Source of the DNA: Flavisphingomonas formosensis
Lineage (GTDB): Bacteria > Pseudomonadota > Alphaproteobacteria > Sphingomonadales > Sphingomonadaceae
Length of the DNA stretch: 64,000 nt
Reading direction: 5' to 3'
NCBI RefSeq assembly: GCF_009755815.1
Contig: NZ_WRPK01000008.1
Coordinates: 186,001-250,000, forward strand
In this document: positions 1-7,801 of the stretch, in pieces
Position numbering within the stretch: position 1 is the stretch's first letter
How the letters are laid out: every line of letters starts with the position of its first letter
Program-made: the position numbers and the translations under genes
The notes under the pieces: generated by a model
Databases searched by the model: none
What the model saw: only the letters and a program-made list of their open reading frames with translations
Told to the model about the DNA's origin: nothing

Positions 1-413
1 GCGATTGCCTCCGGCGTGCGTCCCTCGCGCACCAGCCGGGTGAAGGTCTCCCACTGGCTGACCTGATCGGGATCGAGCCGGGCGAGATTTTCGATGAGCG
101 ACGCTTCCACGGCGGCGGCGTCATCGCCGGCCGCGACGATCGCGCAGGGGATCGGCTCGGCCTCCTCCTGCTGCTCGGCGGCGAGCGCGCGGACCGCCTC
201 ATAGCGTCGCCGGCCGGCGACGATCTCATAGACCTGCGTATCATCCGGCGGCGTGCCGTCCGGTGGCGCAGCCGGCCGGACCAGCAAGGGCACGAGGATG
301 CCGCGCGCCCTGATCGAGGGCAGGATGTCGTCGATCCGGGGCGGCTTGCGGCCGGCGCGCATGTTCGCAGGCGAGACGATGAGTTGACGGAAGGGGATAT
401 GGTCGAGTTTCAT
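1..413 (-). CDS. ParB/RepB/Spo0J-type nuclease-domain protein (C-terminus outside window)
   Basis: An open frame reads from ATG at 413 leftwards off the window edge, giving about 137 residues of the N-terminal part. It begins MKLDHIPFRQLIVSPANMR and contains the ParB-type blocks IRARGILVPLLVRP, EIVAGRRRYEAVRAL and IENLARLDPDQ, the usual order in the ParB N-terminal (CTP-binding/nuclease-like) domain. Proteins of this kind on plasmids and integrative elements act in partition or as accessory DNA-binding factors. It lies in the same direction as the DUF2958 and ArdC genes, a common grouping on conjugative elements of sphingomonads. Whether it is a true partition ParB or an orphan element-borne paralogue cannot be told without the C-terminus and a ParA partner. 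Confidence 0.85.
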   Translation of the reverse strand, partial: MKLDHIPFRQLIVSPANMRAGRKPPRIDDILPSIRARGILVPLLVRPAAPPDGTPPDDTQVYEIVAGRRRYEAVRALAAEQQEEAEPIPCAIVAAGDDAAAVEASLIENLARLDPDQVSQWETFTRLVREGRTPEAI

Positions 414-517
414 CTGAGGTCTCCGATGTGGAGGGCCGGTCCCGCCGTCATTGCAAGGGTTGCGGGACCGGCTTCGGGTTGCGGCGAAGGACGCGCCGCG
501 CGTCGTCCGCCGGCCGC

Positions 518-928
518 TCAGCGGTCGGACGGGGTTCCGTGCCCGCGCTCGGCGCGCGCGATCAGCCGCTGGGCGATCTGGATCGAGCCGACATGGCGGG
601 CGCTGTCCGCCCACAGCGACAGCGGGCTGGTGGTCGCAAAGGCGAGATCGCGTTCGATGCCGAGCCCGAAGGGTAGGCGCAGCCCGGCCAGCTCGGCAAG
701 GCTGAACGATCCGAGTTCAGGACAGCCGAAGCCGAGATCGGCGAGGCCGAACAAGGTATCGCCATCGGCCTCCAGCTCGGTCGCCAGCCATGTCGCCGGG
801 CCGAGCGGATTGAACAGCTTGACCACCGGCACAGGGTCGGGCTCTTCGCGCCCCGCGCGCCGGGCGGCGATCCGGGCAAGCCGGTTCCGGCTCAGCCGGG
901 TCAGGAGCGTATCGGTGAGGAGGATCAT
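518..928 (-). CDS. DUF2958 domain protein
   Basis: A 136-residue protein starting MILLTDTLLTRLSRN. The motif VVKLFNPLGPATWLATELE followed by DGDTLFGLADLGFGCPELGSF is typical of DUF2958, a small family carried on plasmids and integrative elements and of unknown biochemical role. The start at 928 is chosen because it overlaps the ArdC stop by four bases (ATGA), indicating translational coupling. A longer frame reaching 1042 lies entirely inside ArdC and lacks a better start. The C-terminal part (IGSIQIAQRLIARAERG type) also fits the family. Neighbours on both sides are element-associated genes. Confidence 0.85.
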   Translation of the reverse strand: MILLTDTLLTRLSRNRLARIAARRAGREEPDPVPVVKLFNPLGPATWLATELEADGDTLFGLADLGFGCPELGSFSLAELAGLRLPFGLGIERDLAFATTSPLSLWADSARHVGSIQIAQRLIARAERGHGTPSDR

Positions 929-1887
929 CGTCCCGCCTCCTGCCGGGATGCGGGACAGGCGAGCAGCCAGTCCGCCGCCTTGCTGGCGGCGCTCGCCGCA
1001 CGGAATATGGCGCGATTGTCGGCGCGCAGCACCGCAAGCCATGCGCCGATATAGTCGGCATGGCGCACGGTCGGTTCCAGCCCGAGCGCCGCACTGAGGA
1101 AGGCGGCGCCCATTTCGGCAATGAGTTCCTCGCGCGCATAGCCGGCCGAGCCGAACGGCGAGTCGAGCGGCCGGCCGAGCCGCGCGCCATGACCGGTGGC
1201 ATGGGTGAGCTCGTGCAGGCCGGTGCGGTACCAGTCGAGCGCATCGGGAAAGGCGCCCTGCGGCGGCAGCTGCACCCGGTCGGCGGCGGGATCATAACAG
1301 GCTTCGTTGCCGCCGATCGCGACCGCGACCCCGCTGGCGGCGATCACCGCATCGGCCAGCGGCACGATCTCGGTACGCGCCAGCGGCGCGGGCGGCGCGG
1401 CCACCACGCGGGACAGCCCCTCGCATTGCGCGACGTTGAAGACGGTGAAGCGCTTGAGGAAGGATATGGCACGTGGCTCGCCATCCGAAGATGTAGGGTC
1501 GGAACCGCGCTCGCCATCCCGCTCCGCCTTGGGAACGAAGCGGTCGGCATAGACGACGGTGGTGCCGCGCTCGCCCCTGCGCACGGTGCCGCCCGCTTCC
1601 AGCGCCTGCCGGAAGGTCAGCCAGCACTGGGTCGGCCAGCCATAGTCGAACAGCGCGCCCCACAGGATGAGGATATTGATCCCGCTGTACGGCCGTCGGC
1701 TGAGCGCATTGCGCGGCAAGCCGGGATCGCACGGCCCGTCCTGCCATGGTCGCACCCATGGCAGGCGCCCTTCCTCCAGCGCGGCGATGATCCGGGCGGT
1801 GACGCTGGCATAGATATCCTGCCGCCCGCTGGACGACATTCCTCCATCAGATGCCGGGTGGTGACGAACGGGTGCGGTCTGGCGCAT
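925..1887 (-). CDS. ardC: ArdC-type antirestriction protein (ssDNA-binding N-domain + zincin C-domain)
   Basis: A 320-residue protein. The N-terminal half (about residues 20-150) matches the ArdC single-strand DNA-binding domain: YASVTARIIAALEEG, RPYSGINILILWG, WLTFRQALEAGGTVRRGERGT. The C-terminal half is a zincin-like metallopeptidase domain with HELTHATGH (HExxH) and a downstream glutamate in YAREELIAEMGAAF. ArdC proteins accompany conjugative DNA and protect incoming DNA against restriction. The ATG at 1887 has a GAGGAG ribosome site at proper spacing; an internal ATG at 1839 is an alternative with a site too close to it. The stop overlaps the DUF2958 start. Confidence 0.92.
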   Translation of the reverse strand: MRQTAPVRHHPASDGGMSSSGRQDIYASVTARIIAALEEGRLPWVRPWQDGPCDPGLPRNALSRRPYSGINILILWGALFDYGWPTQCWLTFRQALEAGGTVRRGERGTTVVYADRFVPKAERDGERGSDPTSSDGEPRAISFLKRFTVFNVAQCEGLSRVVAAPPAPLARTEIVPLADAVIAASGVAVAIGGNEACYDPAADRVQLPPQGAFPDALDWYRTGLHELTHATGHGARLGRPLDSPFGSAGYAREELIAEMGAAFLSAALGLEPTVRHADYIGAWLAVLRADNRAIFRAASAASKAADWLLACPASRQEAGR

Positions 1888-2162
1888 GGCCTGTCTCCTC
1901 GGGCCACCCTTCAAAAAACCCGCATGGGCCTCCCCGGACGCGGGGGTGGGCGGCGGATGCGCGCGAACAGGCCCGCGACCAGCGGCCGGCGACACCGGAA
2001 CGGGCGCAATGCAATGGAGCACCCGGCGCCACGCGCCGGGTTGCCGCCGGTCGCGGCGGGACTAAAGCAAGCACCGGCCACACCCCGCGAATCCGGGAGA
2101 GGCCACACCCAACGCCGCCGCGCGATCACGCGCGGCGACATTAGGCGCGCTCCGTACAAACC

Positions 2163-2190
2163 GGACATTCTGGACAAAATGGACGGACAT
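2163..2190. promoter_or_regulatory. Divergent promoter region with repeated GGACA motifs
   Basis: The 335-base gap between ardC (start 1887, -) and the antitoxin (start 2223, +) has no convincing gene. Near the antitoxin it carries four GGAC units within 28 bases (GGACAT 2163, GGACA 2172, GGAC 2181, GGACAT 2185). The arrangement resembles an operator array. Toxin-antitoxin operons are usually autorepressed by the antitoxin, so binding by the downstream Xre-like protein is a reasonable inference but is not shown. Confidence 0.35.
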
Positions 2191-2222
2191 AACTATTTTG
2201 CTCCTCGAAGAGGAAAAGACTC

Positions 2223-2933
2223 ATGGCGACGCAATTGCAGAGTCCCGATGCCCGTGCCGGTGTGCGCAAGCTCGTAGCAAGCCAGGTGAGCGATGCGCTC
2301 GCCCGTCATCAGCCCGGGCTTGCCAAGGCGGTGGCGGCCAATACGGCGCAGATCGTGGCGACGGTGGCGGCTGCCGTGATCGGCTTGTCGCCGTCCCAGC
2401 AGAAGCGCCTGAAAAGCCGGAGCAGCGATCTCGCCGACATGGTCGCGGCCTGGGCTCGCGACGAGCAGACGGGGGACGGGATCGCAATTCCCGCCCCCGC
2501 CGAGGTCGAGCCCCGCAAGGGGACCGGCTTCGGCGAGCTGATCGATGCCGAGGAAGGGCGTCGCCGGCTCGCCGGCTATGCGGTGGATGTCCCGCTCGAG
2601 GATTGGGCCGGCCCCCTGGCAGGATCGAGCGCGCTCATGACGAAGATGGGGATCGCCCGCTCGACGCTCCATGACTGGCAGCGTCGCCGCGAAGTGGTCG
2701 CCTTGCTCAAGGGTGCGCGCAAGCATGTGTTCCCGCTTGCGCAATTTGTCGATGGCCGGCCGGCGCAGGGTATCCGCGATATCCTCGACATCGTCGACAG
2801 TCCCCGCCGCGCCTGGTTCTGGATGGTGCAGGCCAGTCCGCTCCTCGGCGGCAAGCGTCCGATCGACCTGCTCAAGCAGGATCGCCGGCTGGAGGTGATG
2901 GAAGCGGCCCGGATTGTCTTCGACCGCCGGTGA
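2223..2933 (+). CDS. Xre/MbcA/ParS-type antitoxin (DUF2384 toxin-binding domain)
   Basis: A 236-residue protein. A helix-turn-helix-like block (SALMTKMGIARSTLHDWQRR, about residues 138-157) is followed by a C-terminal MbcA/ParS/Xre toxin-binding domain with RDILDIVDSPRRAWFWM and SPLLGGKRPIDLLKQ. The antitoxin partners RES-domain toxins, binding and blocking them and repressing the operon. The next gene, a RES protein, begins at a GTG that overlaps this stop by four bases (GTGA), as in genuine type II toxin-antitoxin operons. An extra N-terminal segment of about 120 residues precedes the usual antitoxin core and has no recognisable domain. Confidence 0.85.
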   Translation: MATQLQSPDARAGVRKLVASQVSDALARHQPGLAKAVAANTAQIVATVAAAVIGLSPSQQKRLKSRSSDLADMVAAWARDEQTGDGIAIPAPAEVEPRKGTGFGELIDAEEGRRRLAGYAVDVPLEDWAGPLAGSSALMTKMGIARSTLHDWQRRREVVALLKGARKHVFPLAQFVDGRPAQGIRDILDIVDSPRRAWFWMVQASPLLGGKRPIDLLKQDRRLEVMEAARIVFDRR

Positions 2934-3519
2934 CGCTCGACGAGGCCATATTGCGGGGCCTGGCCGTCAGCATCGACGTGACCGGCTATCTGCGCATCTT
3001 CGACGCGGTGCGTCGGGCGATGCCGACCGGCATAGGATATGGCAGGACGCGCTTCGCCAGCCCGACCGACAGCTTCAGGTTGCTCTATGCCGCGCAGGAT
3101 CTGCAGACCGCGCTCGCCGAGGCGGTCATCCGGGACCGCTATCAAGGCAGGCAGAAGCGCCAGCTGCTCGAAGAGGAGATCGAACAATCCGTGATCGCCA
3201 GCCTGCGCTCGCGCGCACCCTTGACGCTGCCCGACCTGCGGACGAGCGGGGCGAGCCGGTTGGGGGGGTGCCGACCAACGTGGTGCGCGGCAGGGCACAG
3301 CAATCCGGCCGCCGGTTCAGCCAGCAATTATATGACCGCACGGATTTCGACGGCATCGTCTACATGTCGCGGATCACGAATGCCGCGTGCGTGGCGGCCT
3401 ATGATCGAGCGGTGAGCGCGAAGCTCGATCCGGCCTGCCCGGTCGTCGACCTCGTCCGCCTTGCCGCGCTCGAGCCGGCATTGCGGTCACTCAACGTCTC
3501 GCTGATCCGAAGATCTTAG
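2930..3519 (+). pseudogene. RES-domain toxin, frameshifted at a G7 tract
   Basis: RES toxins deplete NAD+ and stop growth when not held by their Xre antitoxin. The frame from GTG 2930 encodes the N-terminal half (YLRIFDAVRRAMPTGIGYGRTRFASP, TALAEAVIRDRYQG), with the R and E of the family name in place. After seven G at 3262-3268 the family-like sequence continues in another frame (PTNVVRGRAQQSGRRFSQQL, FDGIVYMSRITN, then AAYDRA), ending at 3519. Removing two G or adding one G would restore a protein of about 195 residues. As it stands, translation ends at 3415 with an unrelated tail. This could be real inactivation, homopolymer phase variation or a sequencing error; the antitoxin frame is intact. 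Confidence 0.8.
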
Positions 3520-3627
3520 CGATCGATCAGATGCCGGTCGGTGCCATGCCGGCTGTCCGGCTGCTCTGAGCACTCTGCAACACGACATTTCGAGAAGAGC
3601 CGCGGGGCGAGCCCCGCCGACATTGCC

Positions 3628-4263
3628 TCACACGGAGATCGATAACGTCCTGCGCGCACGTGGCGTCTGCGCGACTGGATCGGCGTTGGACTGGCCGCTT
3701 TCGCCGCCGGACACCTGCCCTGCAGCAACGCCCGAACGTTCCGGCAGCACCCGCTCCCCCGCCTGCCCGGCGGCGCTCGCATCCGATGCATCAGCCCGCT
3801 GTTCAGCGCGCGGCGCCTGATCGTCATCGCGAATGCCGGCCGCCGCGCCGCGGCTTGCACCCGGCTTGCGACCGAGACCCAGGCTGACCGCGACCGCGCG
3901 ACGGCGTTCGGAATAGGCCGGAGCGACCATCGGATAGTCGGCTTTCAAGCCAAACGCCGCACGATATTCGGCCGGGGTCAAACCATGCGCACGCAAATGC
4001 CGCTTGAGGCTCTGATAGGGTTTGCCGTCGATCAGCGAGAGAATATTGTCGGGAGAAGCGAGGCTCTTGCGGATCGCGACAACCGGCTTGCGCTGCGCCG
4101 ACGCCACTGCCGGGGAGATCTCGCCAGGGCTTGCGATCGCCGCGAGGGCGACGTGGGTCGACCGGATGAATTCGGCGACATCCTCGGCAGGCAGCTCATT
4201 ATGGGCCACGAAGCTCGCCACCACCTCTACGGTGAGGGCAATCAGATCGGCATTTTCGGGCAT
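3628..4263 (-). CDS. MucR/Ros-family regulator with long C-terminal tail
   Basis: A 211-residue protein. Residues about 1-50 hold the MucR N-terminal dimer region (ALTVEVVASFVAHNELPAED). Next come QSLKRHLRAHGLTPAEYRAA and FGLKADYPMVAPAYSERRR, the Ros/MucR DNA-binding signature. In zinc-binding members a cysteine precedes the KSLKRHL helix; here that position reads NILSLIDGKPY, with serine, so the classic Cys ligand is missing, as in known zinc-independent relatives. A tail of about 70 residues, rich in Ala, Gly, Asp and Glu, is absent from ordinary MucR (about 140-150 residues). The start at 4263 is chosen for the family N-terminus; the frame extends upstream without homology. MucR proteins are global H-NS-like regulators of AT-rich promoters. 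Confidence 0.85.
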   Translation of the reverse strand: MPENADLIALTVEVVASFVAHNELPAEDVAEFIRSTHVALAAIASPGEISPAVASAQRKPVVAIRKSLASPDNILSLIDGKPYQSLKRHLRAHGLTPAEYRAAFGLKADYPMVAPAYSERRRAVAVSLGLGRKPGASRGAAAGIRDDDQAPRAEQRADASDASAAGQAGERVLPERSGVAAGQVSGGESGQSNADPVAQTPRARRTLSISV

Positions 4264-4428
4264 CGCTATCCTTATCCGCTGAGCCGGCACGAAGAAGCAA
4301 TTCACGGCTGGAGGGAAGCCCGCAACACTACATCGCCGAACAGCGAATCTCAAGCTCAAGCTGGCTTCCGTCCGACAGCCGGCAGTAACTGCGCCAGGAA
4401 GTGAATATCCGTTGGAACGTTCGACAAT

Positions 4429-4501
4429 AGAAAGGAGGTGATGAGATGTCTCGTTGCGACTTGCCGCAAGCGCCAGTCCTCGTGAGCGAGACCTCCTCCT
4501 T
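4429..4501 (+). promoter_or_regulatory. Structured leader with a 14-base perfect Shine-Dalgarno tract
   Basis: Bases 4429-4442 (AGAAAGGAGGTGAT) are an exact complement of the typical 3' end of 16S rRNA, far longer than a normal ribosome site. The tract can fold back: AAGGAGG (4432-4438) pairs with CCTCCTT (4495-4501), GTCTCG (4448-4453) pairs with CGAGAC (4487-4492), and a small hairpin TTGCG/CGCAA (4454-4458/4465-4469) lies inside. An ATG at 4446 sits in the internal loop. The pattern fits a self-sequestering translation signal or a small structured RNA. No known riboswitch class was recognised. Confidence 0.4.
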
Positions 4502-4658
4502 GCCGGGTCAGGCTCGCTGGGCTGCCCATTCAAGCCAGGACAATGGAAGAGTCGTCCAAGGGGGCAGCTATTCGTTCATGAACGTGGAAATCGTAAAGCA
4601 CCGTATCGACACGTCCGGGAAATCTATCTGTACAGCCCACTCCGACGGAAGTCCATGA
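4446..4658 (+). CDS. Small uncharacterised ORF behind the perfect Shine-Dalgarno tract
   Basis: A possible 70-residue product beginning MSRCDLPQAPVLVSETSS. AGGAGG lies at ideal spacing (7 bases) before the ATG. No domain, signal peptide or membrane segment is visible, and codon use is not clearly protein-like. An overlapping frame from 4454 runs to 4720, so the true reading frame is uncertain. It fills part of the 459-base gap between the MucR-like gene and the DUF2285 pseudogene, which also holds a perfect 12-base palindrome (CGTTCATGAACG, 4573-4584). The ribosome site may serve RNA structure rather than this ORF. Confidence 0.25.
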   Translation: MSRCDLPQAPVLVSETSSLPGQARWAAHSSQDNGRVVQGGSYSFMNVEIVKHRIDTSGKSICTAHSDGSP

Positions 4659-4722
4659 GCGTCCACGATCTTGCGCGGGATAATGAGCCTCTATTGTATC
4701 TCATGGCGAGAAACGGATGATC

Positions 4723-5509
4723 CTACTTCAACAGCTTGCGATAGTCATATCGTTGCATCGATCGGGCCGACCGAATGAGCCGCTGGATACGGAGCCGCAA
4801 ATAATCACTCCCCTGCCTCCAGTCCTGAGCAACCCGCAATCGACCGAAGAACCGCACGGCGATGTCACGTGTGCTGATATTCTCTTCCAGCCAATCCAGT
4901 GTCTGGATCATGTGGAGATATTTCACCACCTGCTGACTGCCCGATGCCCGTGAGGGCAAATGTCCGGTTCGCGCAAGCGTCAGCAATCCGCGCAAAGTGC
5001 TCAGCTGGGCATCGAGGTGACGAAACCCTGACAGAAGAAAATTCAGGCGCACCGGCCCGCGCAATACTGTTCCCGAGCAGATATGCAATGAAAGCGCCGT
5101 CCCCCGTTCGGCGAGCACCCAGTGTTCCTTGCCGGCGGCATCGACAAGCAATCTGGACGGACGGTCGAAAGCGCCAAAATCGATGGCGTCGCTGTCACCG
5201 ATGGAAGCGGGTGCTGCGTCGACGCTTAGCTGGCCCGGCTCGACGGCATCCGACCAGAACAGGCGAGCATCGAGTGCATCGATATCGGGCCGTTCCGCGA
5301 AATCGCAACCCCCAGGCACTGACGTCCGGACCGCCGCCGCATTCAGAGACCTGCAGCGAGCCGAGCGTCATCGTTGGCCCGTGGCGAAAGCCGGCCACCG
5401 CTGCGCGATAGGCCGGATTGCGGCGGAGGAACTCCCAGGCGAGCATCGGCCGTCCGCCCATGGCAACGGCGTGTCGAACGCGACTGATCCGCTCGTCCGA
5501 TGCGGCCAT
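4723..5509 (-). pseudogene. DUF6499/DUF2285 regulator-like protein, single-base frameshift
   Basis: From ATG 5509, behind AGAGGGG, the N-terminal frame encodes LAWEFLRRNPAYRAAVAGF, the transcriptional-regulator-like DUF6499 block, and reaches SAWGLRF. The continuation DFAERPDIDALDARLFWSD, a hydrophobic core and a C-terminal DUF2285 region (RLRVAQDWRQGSDYLRLRIQ, then RRLIRSAR-like basic helices) lies in the next frame, ending at 4723. Dropping one base from the AAA at 5300-5302 (+ strand) joins the two into a single protein of about 260 residues. DUF2285 proteins are typical cargo of alphaproteobacterial integrative elements. Either the gene is decaying or the base is a sequencing error. Confidence 0.75.
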
Positions 5510-6150
5510 GCCGCCCCTCTACGCAACCAACAGCCGGGAACAGGCGACCATGTCCAGGGGTCGGAACGCACGTGCGAATCACCGCCCGAACCGTGCCGGA
5601 GAAAGCTCCGCCAGTTTTTGGCGGAAGAATGAGCGTAAACTGGCGCAATCGACGCAGAAGCCGTCGCTGATCCTGAACTGCCGGCCAGGAATCGGGCAAA
5701 GCGCGATGCCATCGCTTCCGAATCGGACCCACGCTGCGAACGCTCCAATGCGCGGCCAGCCGTCCAATTTGCCGCGCCGACAAACACCCCTAAAGACGGT
5801 TGTGGCCGGGTGCCGCAGCATAAGAGCCGCGTCCAAGGACCGGGGGACGGCGGGTACGCTCGCCGTCGGTGGGATGCGGACCTCCAAAGAGCGGGCCTTC
5901 TCATGCAGAGGTTGCAACACCCGGCCCCCTCGCCGCTTGCGCGGCGAGTCCGCCTGAGACAGATTCTTTGGGCCGTCCGTCGGGCGGCAGGGGCGTGCAA
6001 ACCCCTGCATGAGATCGAACATGCCCGTGACCCTGCCGGGTCGCGGCACTGCATCCGTGTCGCGGACCGATTGGCCGCGCGCTTATGCCGGCATGCCCTC
6101 TCCGCTGCAGGACGCCAGGCACGGCGGCATTGCCCCTCGAACGAGGGAGC
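5510..6150. other. 641-base stretch with no supported gene
   Basis: Frames here overlap one another, lack ribosome sites and carry no recognisable domain. One clear hairpin is present: CTCGCCGC (5929-5936), loop TTGC, GCGGCGAG (5941-5948). It is not followed by a T run. The stretch marks the boundary between the element-type genes on the left and the lasso-peptide locus on the right. Confidence 0.5.
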
Positions 6151-6696
6151 ATGGCCATGGGTGTGGGCAAGGCCACCCGGCCGGAGGAAAGCGCAGCAGC
6201 GGCCGCCGGCCATGGCGGCCTGGAGCGGCTTTATCGCCGCTACGGCCGCTGGCTGACCCGGATCTTGCGGCATCAGCTCGGTCCGCACGCGCAGGAAGCC
6301 GACGATCTCGCGCAGGAGGCCTGGCTGCGCGTCGCACGCTACAGCGAAGCCGAGGCCGACCGGCATCCCCAGGCGCTGCTCAAGCGGATCGCGGTGAATC
6401 TCGCTCGCGATCATATGCGCCGTCACGTCATCCGCGGCGGCAAGGCCATCGACGCCAGGGAAGAGCTGGACGAGACGCCAACCGCGCTCCGCCAGGCCGC
6501 CGACCAGGAGGCGATCGCGCAGCTCAAGCAGATCGTGCTGGGTCTGCCGCCGCTCTATCGCGACGTCTTCCTGTTGAGCCGGTTCACCGGAATGACCTAT
6601 GAAGACATTGCCCGTCATTTCTGCATCTCGGTGAAGACCGTCGAGTGGCGAATGAAGCGGGCGCTCGAAATCTGCGCGCAGCATCTGCGCGACTGA
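6151..6696 (+). CDS. FecI-like ECF sigma factor
   Basis: A 181-residue sigma-70-family protein with region 2 (LYRRYGRWLTRILRHQLG, EADDLAQEAWLRVARY) and region 4 (LPPLYRDVFLLSRFTGMTYE, DIARHFCISVKTVEWRMKRA). It would direct RNA polymerase to cell-surface-signalling promoters. The ATG at 6151 is preceded by CGAGGGAG; an upstream frame reaches 6085 but its extra residues are low in homology. The FecR-like anti-sigma gene begins 12 bases after its stop, and an STN-domain TonB receptor follows. This sigma/anti-sigma/receptor trio is a known partner of proteobacterial lasso-peptide isopeptidase genes. Confidence 0.92.
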   Translation: MAMGVGKATRPEESAAAAAGHGGLERLYRRYGRWLTRILRHQLGPHAQEADDLAQEAWLRVARYSEAEADRHPQALLKRIAVNLARDHMRRHVIRGGKAIDAREELDETPTALRQAADQEAIAQLKQIVLGLPPLYRDVFLLSRFTGMTYEDIARHFCISVKTVEWRMKRALEICAQHLRD

Positions 6697-6708
6697 ACGG
6701 CGGTTGGC

Positions 6709-7692
6709 ATGGGCGAGGAGGAACAGACCAACCGGGCGCGCCGCGAGGCAGCCGAGTGGCTCACGCGGCTCGACGCACGCAGCGTCGCCTCGGAAACCCT
6801 CGACGATTTCTACCGCTGGCGCCGCGAACCGGTCAATGCGACCGCCTATGCCGAGGTCGAGGCGATGTGGCTCGCCTGCGAGGCGCTCGGCGAGGACCGC
6901 GACGTCGCGCTCGCGGTCCGCGAGGCGCTGACCCGACCAAGCTGGCAGCGCCGCCTGTTCGGCGGCTGGGACCGGATGCTGCGCCGACCGATCGTTGCGC
7001 TCGCCTCGCTCCTGCTGCTCGTCGGCATCGGCACGGCGACCTGGCTCGCCTGGCCGCGCGGCACCGAATATGCGACCGCCGTCGGCGAGCAGCGGCTGGT
7101 ACCGCTGGAGGACGGCTCGCGTGTGCGGCTCGATACCGCGACGCGCCTCACCGTCCGCTTCTCGTCCCGCGAGCGGCGCATCGATCTCCTCGCGGGCCAG
7201 GCCTATTTCGAGGTAGCGCACGATCCCGCCCGCCCCTTTAACGTCCAGGTCGGCGACGCGCGGGTAACCGCGGTCGGCACCCAGTTCGACGTGCGTGCGA
7301 GTGATCGCGAAGCGACGGTCATACTGGTGGAAGGGCGCGTCGCGCTCAGCGATCGGCGCGACCCCGCGGAACGGCGGCAGATGCTGGCGGGCCAGCAGGC
7401 GGCGAGCTCGCCGGACGGCTGGAATCGTCCCAGCCCGGCCGATGTCGCGGCGCTGACCAGCTGGACGACCGGCCGGCTCGTCTTTCGCGATCTTCCGCTC
7501 GACCAGGCGATCGCCGAGGTCAACCGCTACGCCCGCCATCCGATCCGTCTCGGTCCCGGCGTGCCGACGGCGCAGAAGGTCAGCGGGAGCTTCGCGACCG
7601 GCGGCACCGCCGCATTCCTTACCGCGGTCACGGCGCTCTACGGACTCAAGGCCGAGCCGCAGCCCGACGGCTCGATGCGCTTGACGTCCTGA
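6709..7692 (+). CDS. FecR-like anti-sigma factor / signal transducer
   Basis: A 327-residue inner-membrane protein. Residues 1-60 form the cytoplasmic DUF4880-type segment (REAAEWLTRLDA, LDDFYRWRREP) that holds the sigma factor. One transmembrane helix lies at about 94-115 (PIVALASLLLLVGIGTATWL). The periplasmic FecR domain follows (EDGSRVRLDTATRLTVRFS, LLAGQAYFEVAHDPARPF, VGTQFDVRASD). The last 70 residues (FRDLPLDQAIAEVNRYARHP, VSGSFATGG) form an STN-like fold that could contact the receptor's signalling domain. It probably senses ligand-loaded receptor and releases the sigma factor. Confidence 0.92.
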   Translation: MGEEEQTNRARREAAEWLTRLDARSVASETLDDFYRWRREPVNATAYAEVEAMWLACEALGEDRDVALAVREALTRPSWQRRLFGGWDRMLRRPIVALASLLLLVGIGTATWLAWPRGTEYATAVGEQRLVPLEDGSRVRLDTATRLTVRFSSRERRIDLLAGQAYFEVAHDPARPFNVQVGDARVTAVGTQFDVRASDREATVILVEGRVALSDRRDPAERRQMLAGQQAASSPDGWNRPSPADVAALTSWTTGRLVFRDLPLDQAIAEVNRYARHPIRLGPGVPTAQKVSGSFATGGTAAFLTAVTALYGLKAEPQPDGSMRLTS

Positions 7693-7801
7693 GCAGCGCC
7701 CTCACAATTTTTTGCGACCACCATTTAGGGTCAGCCCGGGGGACGCACGTTTTCTCCTGATGAACAGCGCCGAACGGCGCGCCCAGAGGGGGACCCCAAC
7801 C

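Noticed and set aside
4429-4442. Fragment of a 16S rRNA gene on the - strand
   Set aside because: Only the last 14 bases match; sequence beyond shows no resemblance to helix 45 or other 16S parts.
5368-7539. 723-codon open frame on - across the sigma/FecR region
   Set aside because: It is the antisense of real + genes in GC-rich DNA, has no domain and crosses the frameshifted DUF2285 gene.
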